A DNA stretch of 6,915 nucleotides from an uncultured Collinsella sp. GTDB taxonomy: Bacteria; Actinomycetota; Coriobacteriia; Coriobacteriales; Coriobacteriaceae. This document shows positions 1-6,030 of the stretch, one piece after another. The translations under genes and the position numbers were made by a program. A model generated the notes under the pieces. That model was not told the origin of the DNA, did not search any database, and saw only the letters and a program-made list of their open reading frames with translations. The stretch's first letter is position 1. Each line of letters starts with the position of its first letter. The stretch spans positions 1 to 6,915 of the forward strand of contig CAADVJ010000230.1 in NCBI GenBank assembly GCA_900752475.1, given 5' to 3'.

Positions 1-24
1 CATAGCCTCTGAGCTGCGAACATT

Positions 25-99
25 TGGTGGGCGTTAGAAGATTTGAACTTCTGACCTCTTCCGTGTCAGGGAAGCGCTCTCCCCCTGAGCTAAACGCCC
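25..99 (-). tRNA. tRNA-Val (anticodon GAC)
   Basis: Read on the minus strand this folds into a complete 75-nt cloverleaf with an encoded CCA end. The 7-bp acceptor stem is GGGCGTT/AACGCCC, the D arm is GCTC/GAGC, and the anticodon stem CTTCC/GGAAG closes the loop CTGACAC, giving anticodon GAC for valine GUC codons. The T arm AGAAG/CTTCT holds the loop TTCAAAT. Only 3 nt separate it from the tRNA-Gly upstream, so the two are surely one precursor transcript; no separate promoter fits in the gap. No terminator is visible in the 24 bases that remain before the window edge. Confidence 0.96.
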
Positions 100-102
100 A
101 AA

Positions 103-178
103 TGGAGCGGACAACGGGGCTCGAACCCGCGACCCCAACCTTGGCAAGGTTGTGCTCTACCAACTGAGCCATGTCCGC
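103..178 (-). tRNA. tRNA-Gly (anticodon GCC), copy 1
   Basis: This is a 76-nt minus-strand cloverleaf with acceptor stem GCGGACA/TGTCCGC, discriminator U and encoded CCA. The anticodon stem CAACC/GGTTG holds the loop TTGCCAA, giving anticodon GCC for GGC/GGU codons. The T loop is the normal TTCGAGC. The sequence is identical to the copy at 2617-2692 and differs at four positions from the copy at 2391-2466. It is the first gene of the Gly-Val transcription unit, with the promoter -10 element ending 12 nt upstream of its 5' end. Confidence 0.97.
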
Positions 179-190
179 TTACGAGGATTA

Positions 191-219
191 ATCTTACGTG
201 ATGCCCGCATCCTATGCAA
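191..219 (-). promoter_or_regulatory. Sigma-70-type promoter of the tRNA-Gly/tRNA-Val unit
   Basis: On the minus strand a -35 element TTGCAT (214-219) is followed by exactly 17 nt and a -10 element TAAGAT (191-196). The mature tRNA starts 12 nt after the -10 element, so the leader should be only about 6 nt. The -35 hexamer is the inner edge of an A/T-tract dyad at 216-242. The promoter at 2705-2733 has the same 17-nt spacer and the same 12-nt distance to its tRNA. Confidence 0.85.
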
Positions 220-242
220 GAACTTTTTTTGAAAAGTTTTGC
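216..242 (-). promoter_or_regulatory. A/T-tract dyad overlapping the tRNA promoter -35 (UP-element-like), site 1
   Basis: On the minus strand GCAA is followed by AACTTTTC, an A-run and AGTTC, and ends in TTGC, where TTGC is the start of the -35 hexamer. The element is an imperfect dyad of a T-run facing an A-run with GCAA/TTGC at its outer edges. Closely similar sequences occupy the same position at 2730-2755 and 6204-6230. The T-run/A-run layout just upstream of -35 resembles the UP element bound by the RNA polymerase alpha C-terminal domain in stable-RNA promoters; a dimeric regulator's operator is an alternative. Confidence 0.7.
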
Positions 243-319
243 GACGCCCTCGCGAACCTCGCGAAGACATCAGCCACCACGGAAGGCGCAGGCAAACGCA
301 AACTCGCCGCAAGAGGCCC

Positions 320-2053
320 TTACATCTCACCGAGCATGATCCAGGCAGAGCTGTCCTGCGCGAGTCTGCCGTCTGCAAGCGCTGATGAGGTGAGCAGGAC
401 CCTGCCCGCCGGCAGCTCCACGGGTGCTGCACCGAAGTTCGTCACGCACGCCCAGCCGTTATCGCGGCGATAGGCGATGACGCCGCCCTCAGCGCCCTCG
501 GCACCATCCGCAAGACCGGTGCGCCCGTCAAGATCGAGCCACGCAAGATCGTTGGCGCACCCGCGCAGCTTGCGCCGCAGCCAGAGGGCGTCACGATAGA
601 GCGCAAGCATCGATGTCGGGTCCGTTTCTTCCCTATCGGCAGCATAATCGGAAAACCATGCAGGCTGCGGCAGATGGGGCGCCGCATCAGCGTCCGCCGG
701 CGAAAACCCAAACGATCCGCCCTGCGCGGGATCGTCCGCCGCTACCCACGGCAGGGGCACACGACAGCCGTCGCGCCCCTTCTCGCGCTTCGGTCCGCGC
801 GTATTGGTTGCACTGGGATCTTCGAGTGCAGTCCACGGGATATCAGCCACCTCAAAAAGACCGAGCTCCTCACCCTGATACACGTATGCCGAGCCCGGAA
901 GCGCCAGTTCAAGCAAAAGAGCCGCCCGCGCGCGGCGCTCGCCGAGTTCACGGTCCTCGTCATAAGACGACCCGTCGCGTAAGAGCCAGTCGAGCGCAAT
1001 CTGGTGGTAGCGCGTCGCCTTGATTTGCGGCAGGGCATAGCGCGTCGCCACGCGCGGCACGTCGTGGTTGGAGAGTACCCAGGTCGAGGCGGAATCGGAT
1101 TCGATAGCTGCCTTCAAGCCCTCCTCGATTGCAGCGTGCATGTCATCATAGGTCCAAGTGGCCTTGGCAAACTCAAAGTTGAATGTCTGGCCAAGCTCGC
1201 TGGGACGCGCATAGAGATACTGGCGCTCAGGCAGCACCCACGCCTCGGCAACGGCGCTGCGCGGCGGATTATAGCGGTCGAACACGCGGCGCCACTCGCG
1301 ATAGATCTCGTGGACCTCGTTGCGGTCCCACAGCGGATGGGCGCCGTCGTCAACCATGTCATCGCCCTCGGCGAGATGCCACCGGTCGAGGTCATCGCGG
1401 TCGAGATCCTTGGCGAGACCGTGCGCCACATCGATGCGAAAGCCATCGACGCCTCGATCGCTCCAAAACGCCAGGACGTCGCAAAAGAACGCGTGAACCT
1501 CGGGGCATGACCAGTCAAAGTCCGGCTGCTCGGGCGTAAACATGTGCAGATACCATTGACCGTCCGCAACACGCGTCCAGGCGGGGCCGCCAAAGTTGGC
1601 ATTCCAATTGGTGGGAGGCAGCTCGCCATGCTCGCCGCGACCATCGCGGAAGATATAACGGGCGCGCTCGGGCGATCCGGGGCCGGCGGCAAGAGCGGCT
1701 TTGAACCAGGGGTGCTGGTTGGATGAATGGTTGGGCACGATATCGACGATGACCTTGATGCCGCGCGCGTGAGCCGCAGCGATCATGTCATCGAAGTCGT
1801 CAAGCGAGCCGAGACGTGGGTCGACATCGCAGTAGTCCGCCACATCATAGCCGCCATCGACAAGAGGCGAAGGGTAAAACGGGCTCAGCCAGATGGCCTC
1901 GATGCCCAGCCGCTCAAGATAGTCCATCTGCTGGGTAATGCCCGCGATATCGCCCAGACCCGAACCGGTCGAATCCTTAAACGAACGCGGGTAGATCTGA
2001 TAGATCGCGGCATCGGACATCCATGAGCGCGAAGAGGACTTTTCTGCAGCCAT
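320..2053 (-). CDS. GH13 alpha-glucosidase / oligo-1,6-glucosidase-like protein
   Basis: This 577-residue protein hydrolyses terminal alpha-glucosidic bonds of maltose- or isomaltose-type oligosaccharides. The alpha-amylase-family signatures are intact: AIYQIYPRSF (16-25), region I DIVPNH (104-109), region II GFRIDVAH with the nucleophile at Asp208, region III AVAEAW with acid/base Glu270, and region IV NHD with Asp331 stabilising the transition state. QGEELG (393-398) and GCRVPLPW (429-436) match alpha-glucosidases of the actinobacterial type, probably subfamily GH13_30. There is no signal peptide, so it should be cytoplasmic and act on imported sugars. I start at ATG 2053 because GGGAGG lies 8 nt upstream and homology begins shortly after. 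The frame stays open to 2323, but that stretch looks non-coding. No sugar transporter or regulator is adjacent and no clear terminator follows. Exact substrate cannot be read from sequence. Confidence 0.93.
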   Translation of the reverse strand: MAAEKSSSRSWMSDAAIYQIYPRSFKDSTGSGLGDIAGITQQMDYLERLGIEAIWLSPFYPSPLVDGGYDVADYCDVDPRLGSLDDFDDMIAAAHARGIKVIVDIVPNHSSNQHPWFKAALAAGPGSPERARYIFRDGRGEHGELPPTNWNANFGGPAWTRVADGQWYLHMFTPEQPDFDWSCPEVHAFFCDVLAFWSDRGVDGFRIDVAHGLAKDLDRDDLDRWHLAEGDDMVDDGAHPLWDRNEVHEIYREWRRVFDRYNPPRSAVAEAWVLPERQYLYARPSELGQTFNFEFAKATWTYDDMHAAIEEGLKAAIESDSASTWVLSNHDVPRVATRYALPQIKATRYHQIALDWLLRDGSSYDEDRELGERRARAALLLELALPGSAYVYQGEELGLFEVADIPWTALEDPSATNTRGPKREKGRDGCRVPLPWVAADDPAQGGSFGFSPADADAAPHLPQPAWFSDYAADREETDPTSMLALYRDALWLRRKLRGCANDLAWLDLDGRTGLADGAEGAEGGVIAYRRDNGWACVTNFGAAPVELPAGRVLLTSSALADGRLAQDSSAWIMLGEM

Positions 2054-2188
2054 GGGGTGAGCCTCCCTTGCAACGAGGTTTTGCGAGATGCCCACGATGA
2101 TACGCCCAAAGCTGTCATTCGAGGCAAACAACGCCACAGCCACACCCCAAAACGCTCGCTCCCTCTCGGGCTCGAGCCTCCTGGGACG

Positions 2189-2200
2189 AATCGATCGATT
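2189..2200. promoter_or_regulatory. 12-bp perfect palindrome upstream of the glucosidase gene (possible operator)
   Basis: AATCGATCGATT is a perfect palindrome 136 bp before the glucosidase start codon. A -10-like TATCAT (2099-2104 on the minus strand) lies between it and the gene, but I see no good -35 at the right distance. LacI-family regulators of alpha-glucoside genes bind short palindromes of this kind, so an operator role is possible. A 12-bp palindrome can occur by chance, and the distance is long for a repressor site. Confidence 0.3.
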
Positions 2201-2239
2201 AGTGAAAAGAACGGAAGACTCACTCCCCCGGCCACAACA

Positions 2240-2348
2240 GCGAGCGGGCTCCGGGTGCCCCAGGTTGCCGCGAAAGAGGAGGGAAGCGTACTTTATGTAC
2301 GCGCCCGACGATTGAGGGGGCAAGATGGGGTGCCCGGGGCTCGCGCAG
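2240..2348. repeat. Long imperfect palindrome C between the tRNA array and the glucosidase gene
   Basis: The sequence is symmetric about position 2294. Paired blocks at equal distance from the centre are GCGTAC/GTACGC (2286-2291 and 2297-2302, loop TTTAT), TTGCC/GGCAA (2265-2269 and 2319-2323), CCCCA/TGGGG (2258-2262 and 2326-2330) and CCGGG/CCCGG (2251-2255 and 2333-2337). A 16-nt unpaired segment lies on each side between the inner two blocks. The outer GCGAGC/GCTCGC pair is shifted by 4 nt. No coding potential is convincing. It resembles dispersed extragenic palindromes. Its right end meets the terminator of the tRNA array. Confidence 0.6.
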
Positions 2349-2355
2349 CGTCAAC

Positions 2356-2382
2356 AAAAAACGCGGTTCGTTAGAACCGCGT
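2356..2382 (-). terminator. Intrinsic terminator ending the Gly-Cys-Gly tRNA array
   Basis: On the minus strand ACGCGGTTC pairs with GAACCGCGT (9 bp) around a 4-nt loop and is followed by a run of T (2356-2361). It starts 8 nt after the CCA end of the tRNA-Gly copy at 2391-2466. Confidence 0.9.
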
Positions 2383-2390
2383 AAGATAGT

Positions 2391-2466
2391 TGGAGCGGAC
2401 ACCGGGGCTCGACCCCGCGACCCCAACCTTGGCAAGGTTGGGCTCTACCAGCTGAGCCATGTCCGC
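2391..2466 (-). tRNA. tRNA-Gly (GCC), copy 2, divergent at conserved core positions
   Basis: This is a 76-nt tRNA-Gly with the same acceptor stem, anticodon stem, GCC anticodon and CCA as copies 1 and 3. It differs from them at four positions: D-loop position 16 T to C, position 26 A to C, position 54 T to G, and position 65 T to G. The position 54 change gives the T loop GTCGAGC in place of TTCGAGC and removes the nearly universal U54 that pairs with A58. The position 65 change replaces the G49-U65 pair with G-G. It has no promoter of its own and depends on readthrough from the tRNA-Cys upstream. It may be a decaying pseudogene, a tRNA for a non-decoding role, or a sequence error; all four changes go to G or C. 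Confidence 0.75.
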
Positions 2467-2472
2467 ATATGT

Positions 2473-2499
2473 AAAACAAAACGGGCGCCGGAGCGCCCG
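2473..2499 (-). terminator. Intrinsic terminator between tRNA-Cys and tRNA-Gly copy 2
   Basis: On the minus strand CGGGCGC pairs with GCGCCCG (7 bp) around the loop TCCG and is followed by TTTTGTTTT. It lies 9 nt after the CCA of tRNA-Cys. It should stop most transcripts before they reach the divergent tRNA-Gly. Confidence 0.85.
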
Positions 2500-2508
2500 G
2501 ATGTTGCC

Positions 2509-2582
2509 TGGAGGCGAAGCCCGGATTCGAACCGGGGGTAAAGGCTTTGCAGGCCTCTGCCTTACCACTTGGCCACTTCGCC
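2509..2582 (-). tRNA. tRNA-Cys (anticodon GCA)
   Basis: This 74-nt minus-strand cloverleaf has acceptor stem GGCGAAG/CTTCGCC, D arm GCC/GGC, anticodon loop CTGCAAA with anticodon GCA, T loop TTCGAAT, discriminator U (typical for Cys) and encoded CCA. No promoter is visible: a hairpin with T5 ends 1 nt before its 5' end, so it is presumably transcribed by readthrough from the tRNA-Gly promoter at 2705-2733. Confidence 0.96.
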
Positions 2583-2583
2583 G

Positions 2584-2606
2584 AAAAAGGACCGCCTAAA
2601 CGGTCC
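2584..2606 (-). terminator. Terminator-like hairpin between tRNA-Gly copy 3 and tRNA-Cys
   Basis: On the minus strand CGGACC-type pairing, GGACCG with CGGTCC (6 bp, 6-nt loop), is followed by TTTTT. One base later the mature tRNA-Cys begins. The short stem and 6-nt loop suggest partial termination, or an attenuator or processing hairpin; full termination would leave tRNA-Cys untranscribed. Confidence 0.65.
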
Positions 2607-2616
2607 GGAAATGCAA

Positions 2617-2692
2617 TGGAGCGGACAACGGGGCTCGAACCCGCGACCCCAACCTTGGCAAGGTTGTGCTCTACCAACTGAGCCATGTCCGC
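2617..2692 (-). tRNA. tRNA-Gly (anticodon GCC), copy 3
   Basis: This is identical over all 76 nt to the copy at 103-178: acceptor GCGGACA/TGTCCGC, anticodon loop TTGCCAA, T loop TTCGAGC and encoded CCA. It is the first gene of the Gly-Cys-Gly array and directly follows the promoter at 2705-2733. Confidence 0.97.
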
Positions 2693-2704
2693 TTGCGGGT
2701 TATT

Positions 2705-2733
2705 AATTTACGCGAGTTATCCAAAAGACGCAA
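2705..2733 (-). promoter_or_regulatory. Sigma-70-type promoter of the Gly-Cys-Gly tRNA array
   Basis: On the minus strand TTGCGT (2728-2733) is followed by a 17-nt spacer and TAAATT (2705-2710). The tRNA 5' end is 12 nt downstream of the -10 element, exactly as for tRNA-Gly copy 1. The upstream edge merges into the A/T dyad at 2730-2755. Confidence 0.83.
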
Positions 2734-2755
2734 GTACTTTTTTCAAAAAAGTTGC
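2730..2755 (-). promoter_or_regulatory. A/T-tract dyad overlapping the tRNA promoter -35 (UP-element-like), site 2
   Basis: On the minus strand the core ACTTTTTTGAAAAAAGT is a perfect dyad (8 bp each side of one central base). GCA precedes it and CTTGC follows one base later, the TTGC being part of the -35 hexamer. This is the most symmetric of the three related sites at 216-242, 2730-2755 and 6204-6230. It is A/T-rich throughout, so it is not a good intrinsic terminator for the kinase gene that ends at 2798. Confidence 0.75.
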
Positions 2756-2797
2756 CGGCCGCGTGTTCTTGGTGGCTAAACGCGCTAAAGCGATTGG

Positions 2798-3544
2798 CTA
2801 GGCACGCGATTCCAGTGCTCCGCTAAATAGCTTCACCATCTGCACGCGCGTGCCGGTGCCGTCTGTGCGACGAGCAACCTCCACGTTATCGACAAGCATA
2901 CGCATAAGCTTGATACCACGGCCGCGTTCCTCAGATGCGACCGGTTCGCTCGCTCCATCGATAGAATAGCCGGCACCCCGATCAAGCACCTCAACCACGA
3001 CGCGATCGCCATAGGCCTGAACCGTCAGGACGCACCCGATACCGCCCGCATGGTCATAGGCATTACCCAGCGCCTCCCCCGACGCCAACGCGACATCGTA
3101 GCGCTCGTCGCGGCGCAACGGAAGCGATTCAAGGAGTTCGGCGATGCGATGTCGATAGTATGGAAGATTCTCGATACCCTGTCGGACCTCGACGCTCTTG
3201 CTCCATCGTGGCAACTCTCCCACCGGAATAGCGGGAATCGACTCACGCGCCGGACCCGCAACATGAAGGATGTCGACAAGTCGGGCAATCTCCAAAAAGC
3301 GAATGACCTCATCGGAGGCGTTAACGAGCGAAAGCAGGCCCTCTCGCCTCATGAGCTCTCTGGCACGTGTAAGCAAAAACGCCAAACCCGTCGAGTCGAT
3401 AAAGCCCACGGCCTGGCAATTGATGACAACGCGACGCACGCCCCGGTCGATCAGATTATCCAACCGTGGACGCAGCACGGACACCGAGGCGATGTCGACA
3501 TCACCCGGTGGCGTCAAAACCGCTATGTCATTCCACTCATTCAT
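2798..3544 (-). CDS. STAS anti-sigma-antagonist domain fused to an RsbW/SpoIIAB-like serine kinase domain
   Basis: This 248-residue protein holds both halves of a partner switch. Residues 1-98 are a STAS domain (SpoIIAA/RsbV type) with IDSTGLAFLL at 49-58; Ser51 or Thr52 is the expected phosphorylation site. Residues about 125-240 are a GHKL/HATPase anti-sigma kinase: N-box ASGEALGNAYDHA (154-166, Glu157 and Asn161), DRGAGY (188-193) and GRGIKLM (208-214). Kinase and substrate are usually separate proteins encoded side by side; fusion is unusual. The gene lies 81 nt downstream of the SpoIIE-type phosphatase and is probably co-transcribed with it. I chose ATG 3544, with GGGG 12 nt upstream; an in-frame TTG at 3562 would add six residues. 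No signal peptide or membrane segment is seen, so it is cytoplasmic. The bound sigma factor or other client is not encoded here. Confidence 0.9.
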   Translation of the reverse strand: MNEWNDIAVLTPPGDVDIASVSVLRPRLDNLIDRGVRRVVINCQAVGFIDSTGLAFLLTRARELMRREGLLSLVNASDEVIRFLEIARLVDILHVAGPARESIPAIPVGELPRWSKSVEVRQGIENLPYYRHRIAELLESLPLRRDERYDVALASGEALGNAYDHAGGIGCVLTVQAYGDRVVVEVLDRGAGYSIDGASEPVASEERGRGIKLMRMLVDNVEVARRTDGTGTRVQMVKLFSGALESRA

Positions 3545-3585
3545 ACGACCATGGTTCCCCAAAAGAGCTCGCTCGATGCATACAT

Positions 3586-3603
3586 ATCTGCAGCTGCGCA
3601 GAT
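3586..3603 (-). other. Small hairpin in the gap between the phosphatase and the STAS-kinase gene
   Basis: ATCTGC (3586-3591) and GCAGAT (3598-3603) form a 6-bp stem with a 6-nt loop. No T-run follows and no convincing promoter is visible in the 81-nt gap, so it may modulate mRNA processing or the expression ratio of the two genes. It could also be chance. Confidence 0.3.
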
Positions 3604-3625
3604 TTTGCCCGTCAAGTATCGCGGT

Positions 3626-5971
3626 CTACGATCGACCCCGTAAAAACTCAAGGGAAACCAGCGCAATGTCATCGTCCAGCGCCGACTCGGTAAAGCGGTC
3701 AAGCTCTCCCAAGACCTTACCGCAGATTCCCGATACACCCTCACCCGAGACAGAGAGCAAAAGGTCACGAAGGCGCTGCTCGCCAAAGAAAGCACCCGAG
3801 CGATCACGTGCTTCGATTGCTCCGTCGGTATACATGAATAGCATGTCACCAGGAGCGAACGTAAACACGCCTGTCTCGTACACCATGCTCTCAAAGGCAC
3901 CGATCACGCCCGATTGGCACCCAAGGAGCTCCACTTCTCCCCCTCGGGTTTCTCCGCCGCCAAGCGGCGTCGACGACGGTCTAATGACCATAGTGGGAGG
4001 ATGTCCCGCAGAGCAGTAGGTAGCGCGACCCGCTTTAAGATCAATCTTGGCGATAAACGCCGTCACGAACGTCTCGACCCTCGAAAAGCCCATGAGCATG
4101 CTATTGAGCGAGCGGGCCATACGGGCGGGCCCAGCACCCTCCCAGGCATAGGCCGTCAGCGCCGTCTTGACGAGCGCTGACATCGACGCCGCCTCGATTC
4201 CTTTGCCGGATACATCGCCCAAAATCATAACGGCGCAATCGTCGGGAAGACGGACAAGAGTATAGAAGTCGCCGCCAACCAACGCCGAATTCGTTGCCGA
4301 AAGGTATACCGAATCGGTCGCGATACCCGGAACGTCACCAAGCGAATTTCTCATGCCAATCTGGAGGGTCTGAGCGATATGGCGCTCCTCGCGCTTTTGA
4401 GATTCGCCCTCGTAGATCAGTTCAAAGTCATGCGCCAAGTGCACCAAGTAGTCATATTCAAGGTCATCAATCGGCTCTTGACTACCGTCACGAAGCAGAA
4501 GCGCGCGCGTCGTCGGGCCTTTCGCAACAGAAGCAGGAACGATCGCGTCGTTGCTGTGTTTGCCATCACCCTCAGAGCGCGGGCGCCCCGCCTCGATGCC
4601 GGTGTCGACGTAGAGACCCTGGCAAGGCAGACCATGCGCCCTAAGCCAGCCTCCCATAGGCATCGATTCGTCAACGCGAGTTATACGGACGTGTTTAAGA
4701 TCCTCGGCACTCGTGCCGCCCAAAACAGACGCCTCAAAGCCATCAGAGCCAACCCCCAAACGTGCCGCTGGCGCCGTCGTGGAAAAGAAAAGTTTCTCGG
4801 GATCGTCCGGCAAAGCAACGCGACTGCCGCCTTCAAAATCTATGACATAGGAGCCCAGACTGGCGTCATACTCAACAGGGCAAAAATGACAGTTGAGCAT
4901 ATTGCAAATCTCGGACGATATAGCCTGGGTAGCCGCGGCGGAATCGTCTAGAAAGGTAAACAACTCATCACGTAAGACATTGAGCGAGCGGCCAAGCTCG
5001 GCCGTGCGACGAGAGCGAAGGCTCGATGCCATGCCGACCAGCTGGATAGACAGGTAATCGCAAATGACCTCGAGTACATTAACGTCATAGGCGAGCGGTG
5101 CCTGAGGGCGCTTCCAACCAACTTCCAGCACGCCAAGGATCTGCGTACCGTAAAAAACGGGAAGACAGATCTCGCTGCGGTACGGAGGCATATCCTGCAC
5201 GCGCAACAGGTGCTTAGAACGATTGTCCAGGTCCATGAACATACCGGAGGCAGCCCTATCACCCTCAAGGTCCTGTTGAATCGACAAGCGACAGGCACGC
5301 GACTCGCGAAGAACATACGTCGGAATGCCAGCGCCATACGGCAAAAACTCGGGCAGGTAGCTGTCGTGCAGCTCCTTGGAGACACCGCGAAGCTTAAAAC
5401 CGCCGCTCTCAGAAAAATAAATAGCGGCACCCGAAGCATCGAGCGTTCCTACAAGCTGGTTCAAAACGGTATCCAACAAACTGGGCAGCTCATCGGAGCC
5501 AACCGTGCTCATAATGACCGACAATGTACCCGAGAGGCGCTTATTCGCCACTCTAAGCTCCGAAAGCGCACGCTTGAGCTGACGGTCGTGCGAATACTGT
5601 TCTTCGATGCTATGGAGTGCCACCAGAACACGCGGCGCACGGCGGCCAAAGATTCGAGGCGGCGTAACCGAGCCGGCACAAACCAGGACGGGAATAAAGG
5701 AGCCGTCGCTCAGCTTGAGCATCAACTCGCTCTTTGTTCCATTGGTCTCAAAAGGAAGCCGATGCTCTGTCGCGCGTTCAAAAGCCGACGAGTACAGAAC
5801 GTCTTTGACATCACCGCCGATGACGTCAGCGCGTTCCTCGCACATCAGGTCGAGCAAACGATTATTCACATGCAGAATGGTTCCGTCGAGCTCACAGATG
5901 ATGACAGCATCGCTCGTGATCTCGACCAGTTGGGCAACGTCTGCCCACTCGTTGCGCTCAAGCGTTTCCAT
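3626..5971 (-). CDS. PAS-GAF sensor with C-terminal SpoIIE/RsbU-type PP2C serine phosphatase
   Basis: This 781-residue protein is predicted to dephosphorylate a STAS antagonist, most likely the one fused to the kinase encoded next. Residues about 10-120 form a PAS domain (TSDAVIICELDGTILHVNNR at 19-38), 121-147 a coiled-coil linker, 160-315 a GAF domain, and 330-520 a second GAF-like region with weak similarity. A helical linker with IAQTLQ (532-537) leads into the phosphatase: GGDFY (566-570), GDVSGKG (585-591), AGHPP (655-659), YTDG (714-717) and DDD (766-768). Thr571 stands where the family usually has Asp in GGDxYD. No membrane segments are seen, so it senses cytoplasmic signals. I start at ATG 5971 because GGTGGGG ends 6 nt upstream; a GTG at 5983 lies inside that sequence. 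It begins 27 nt after the tRNA-Leu terminator, with no clear promoter of its own. Confidence 0.92.
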   Translation of the reverse strand: METLERNEWADVAQLVEITSDAVIICELDGTILHVNNRLLDLMCEERADVIGGDVKDVLYSSAFERATEHRLPFETNGTKSELMLKLSDGSFIPVLVCAGSVTPPRIFGRRAPRVLVALHSIEEQYSHDRQLKRALSELRVANKRLSGTLSVIMSTVGSDELPSLLDTVLNQLVGTLDASGAAIYFSESGGFKLRGVSKELHDSYLPEFLPYGAGIPTYVLRESRACRLSIQQDLEGDRAASGMFMDLDNRSKHLLRVQDMPPYRSEICLPVFYGTQILGVLEVGWKRPQAPLAYDVNVLEVICDYLSIQLVGMASSLRSRRTAELGRSLNVLRDELFTFLDDSAAATQAISSEICNMLNCHFCPVEYDASLGSYVIDFEGGSRVALPDDPEKLFFSTTAPAARLGVGSDGFEASVLGGTSAEDLKHVRITRVDESMPMGGWLRAHGLPCQGLYVDTGIEAGRPRSEGDGKHSNDAIVPASVAKGPTTRALLLRDGSQEPIDDLEYDYLVHLAHDFELIYEGESQKREERHIAQTLQIGMRNSLGDVPGIATDSVYLSATNSALVGGDFYTLVRLPDDCAVMILGDVSGKGIEAASMSALVKTALTAYAWEGAGPARMARSLNSMLMGFSRVETFVTAFIAKIDLKAGRATYCSAGHPPTMVIRPSSTPLGGGETRGGEVELLGCQSGVIGAFESMVYETGVFTFAPGDMLFMYTDGAIEARDRSGAFFGEQRLRDLLLSVSGEGVSGICGKVLGELDRFTESALDDDIALVSLEFLRGRS

Positions 5972-5997
5972 CGTGGACCCCACCGTCTATCGGTAAC

Positions 5998-6019
5998 AAA
6001 AAAGCCTCCGAAGAGGCTT
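5998..6019 (-). terminator. Intrinsic terminator of tRNA-Leu
   Basis: On the minus strand AAGCCTC pairs with GAGGCTT (7 bp) around the stable tetraloop TTCG, followed by a T-run (5998-6003). It lies 11 nt after the CCA of tRNA-Leu and 27 nt before the phosphatase start codon. Confidence 0.93.
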
Positions 6020-6030
6020 CTCAAATGCGA

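Noticed and set aside
250..264. TCGCGA-ACC-TCGCGA as a terminator for the glucosidase gene
   Set aside because: The loop is 3 nt and no T-run follows on the minus strand; it may simply be a short tandem of a palindromic hexamer.
2054..2323. An N-terminal extension of the glucosidase of about 90 residues
   Set aside because: The frame is open, but ATG 2053 has GGGAGG 8 nt upstream, family similarity begins just after it, and the extension crosses palindrome C and has no recognisable protein character.
2351..2686. Minus-strand reading frames of 111 and 65 codons over the tRNA array
   Set aside because: They are translations of the tRNA-Gly and tRNA-Cys genes (the MAQLVE-type peptide is a well-known false product of tRNA sequence).
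2730..2755. The A/T dyad as an intrinsic terminator of the STAS-kinase gene
   Set aside because: The stem is almost purely A/T, it recurs at two other tRNA promoters, and it overlaps the -35 element, so a promoter role explains it better.
3270..4019. Plus-strand open frame of 249 codons opposite the phosphatase and STAS-kinase genes
   Set aside because: It overlaps two supported minus-strand genes across their intergenic gap and its Ser/Arg-rich composition is typical of antisense of GC-rich coding sequence.
5972..5983. GTG at 5983 as the phosphatase start
   Set aside because: It lies within the GGTGGGG ribosome-binding sequence that serves ATG 5971 and has no such sequence of its own upstream.
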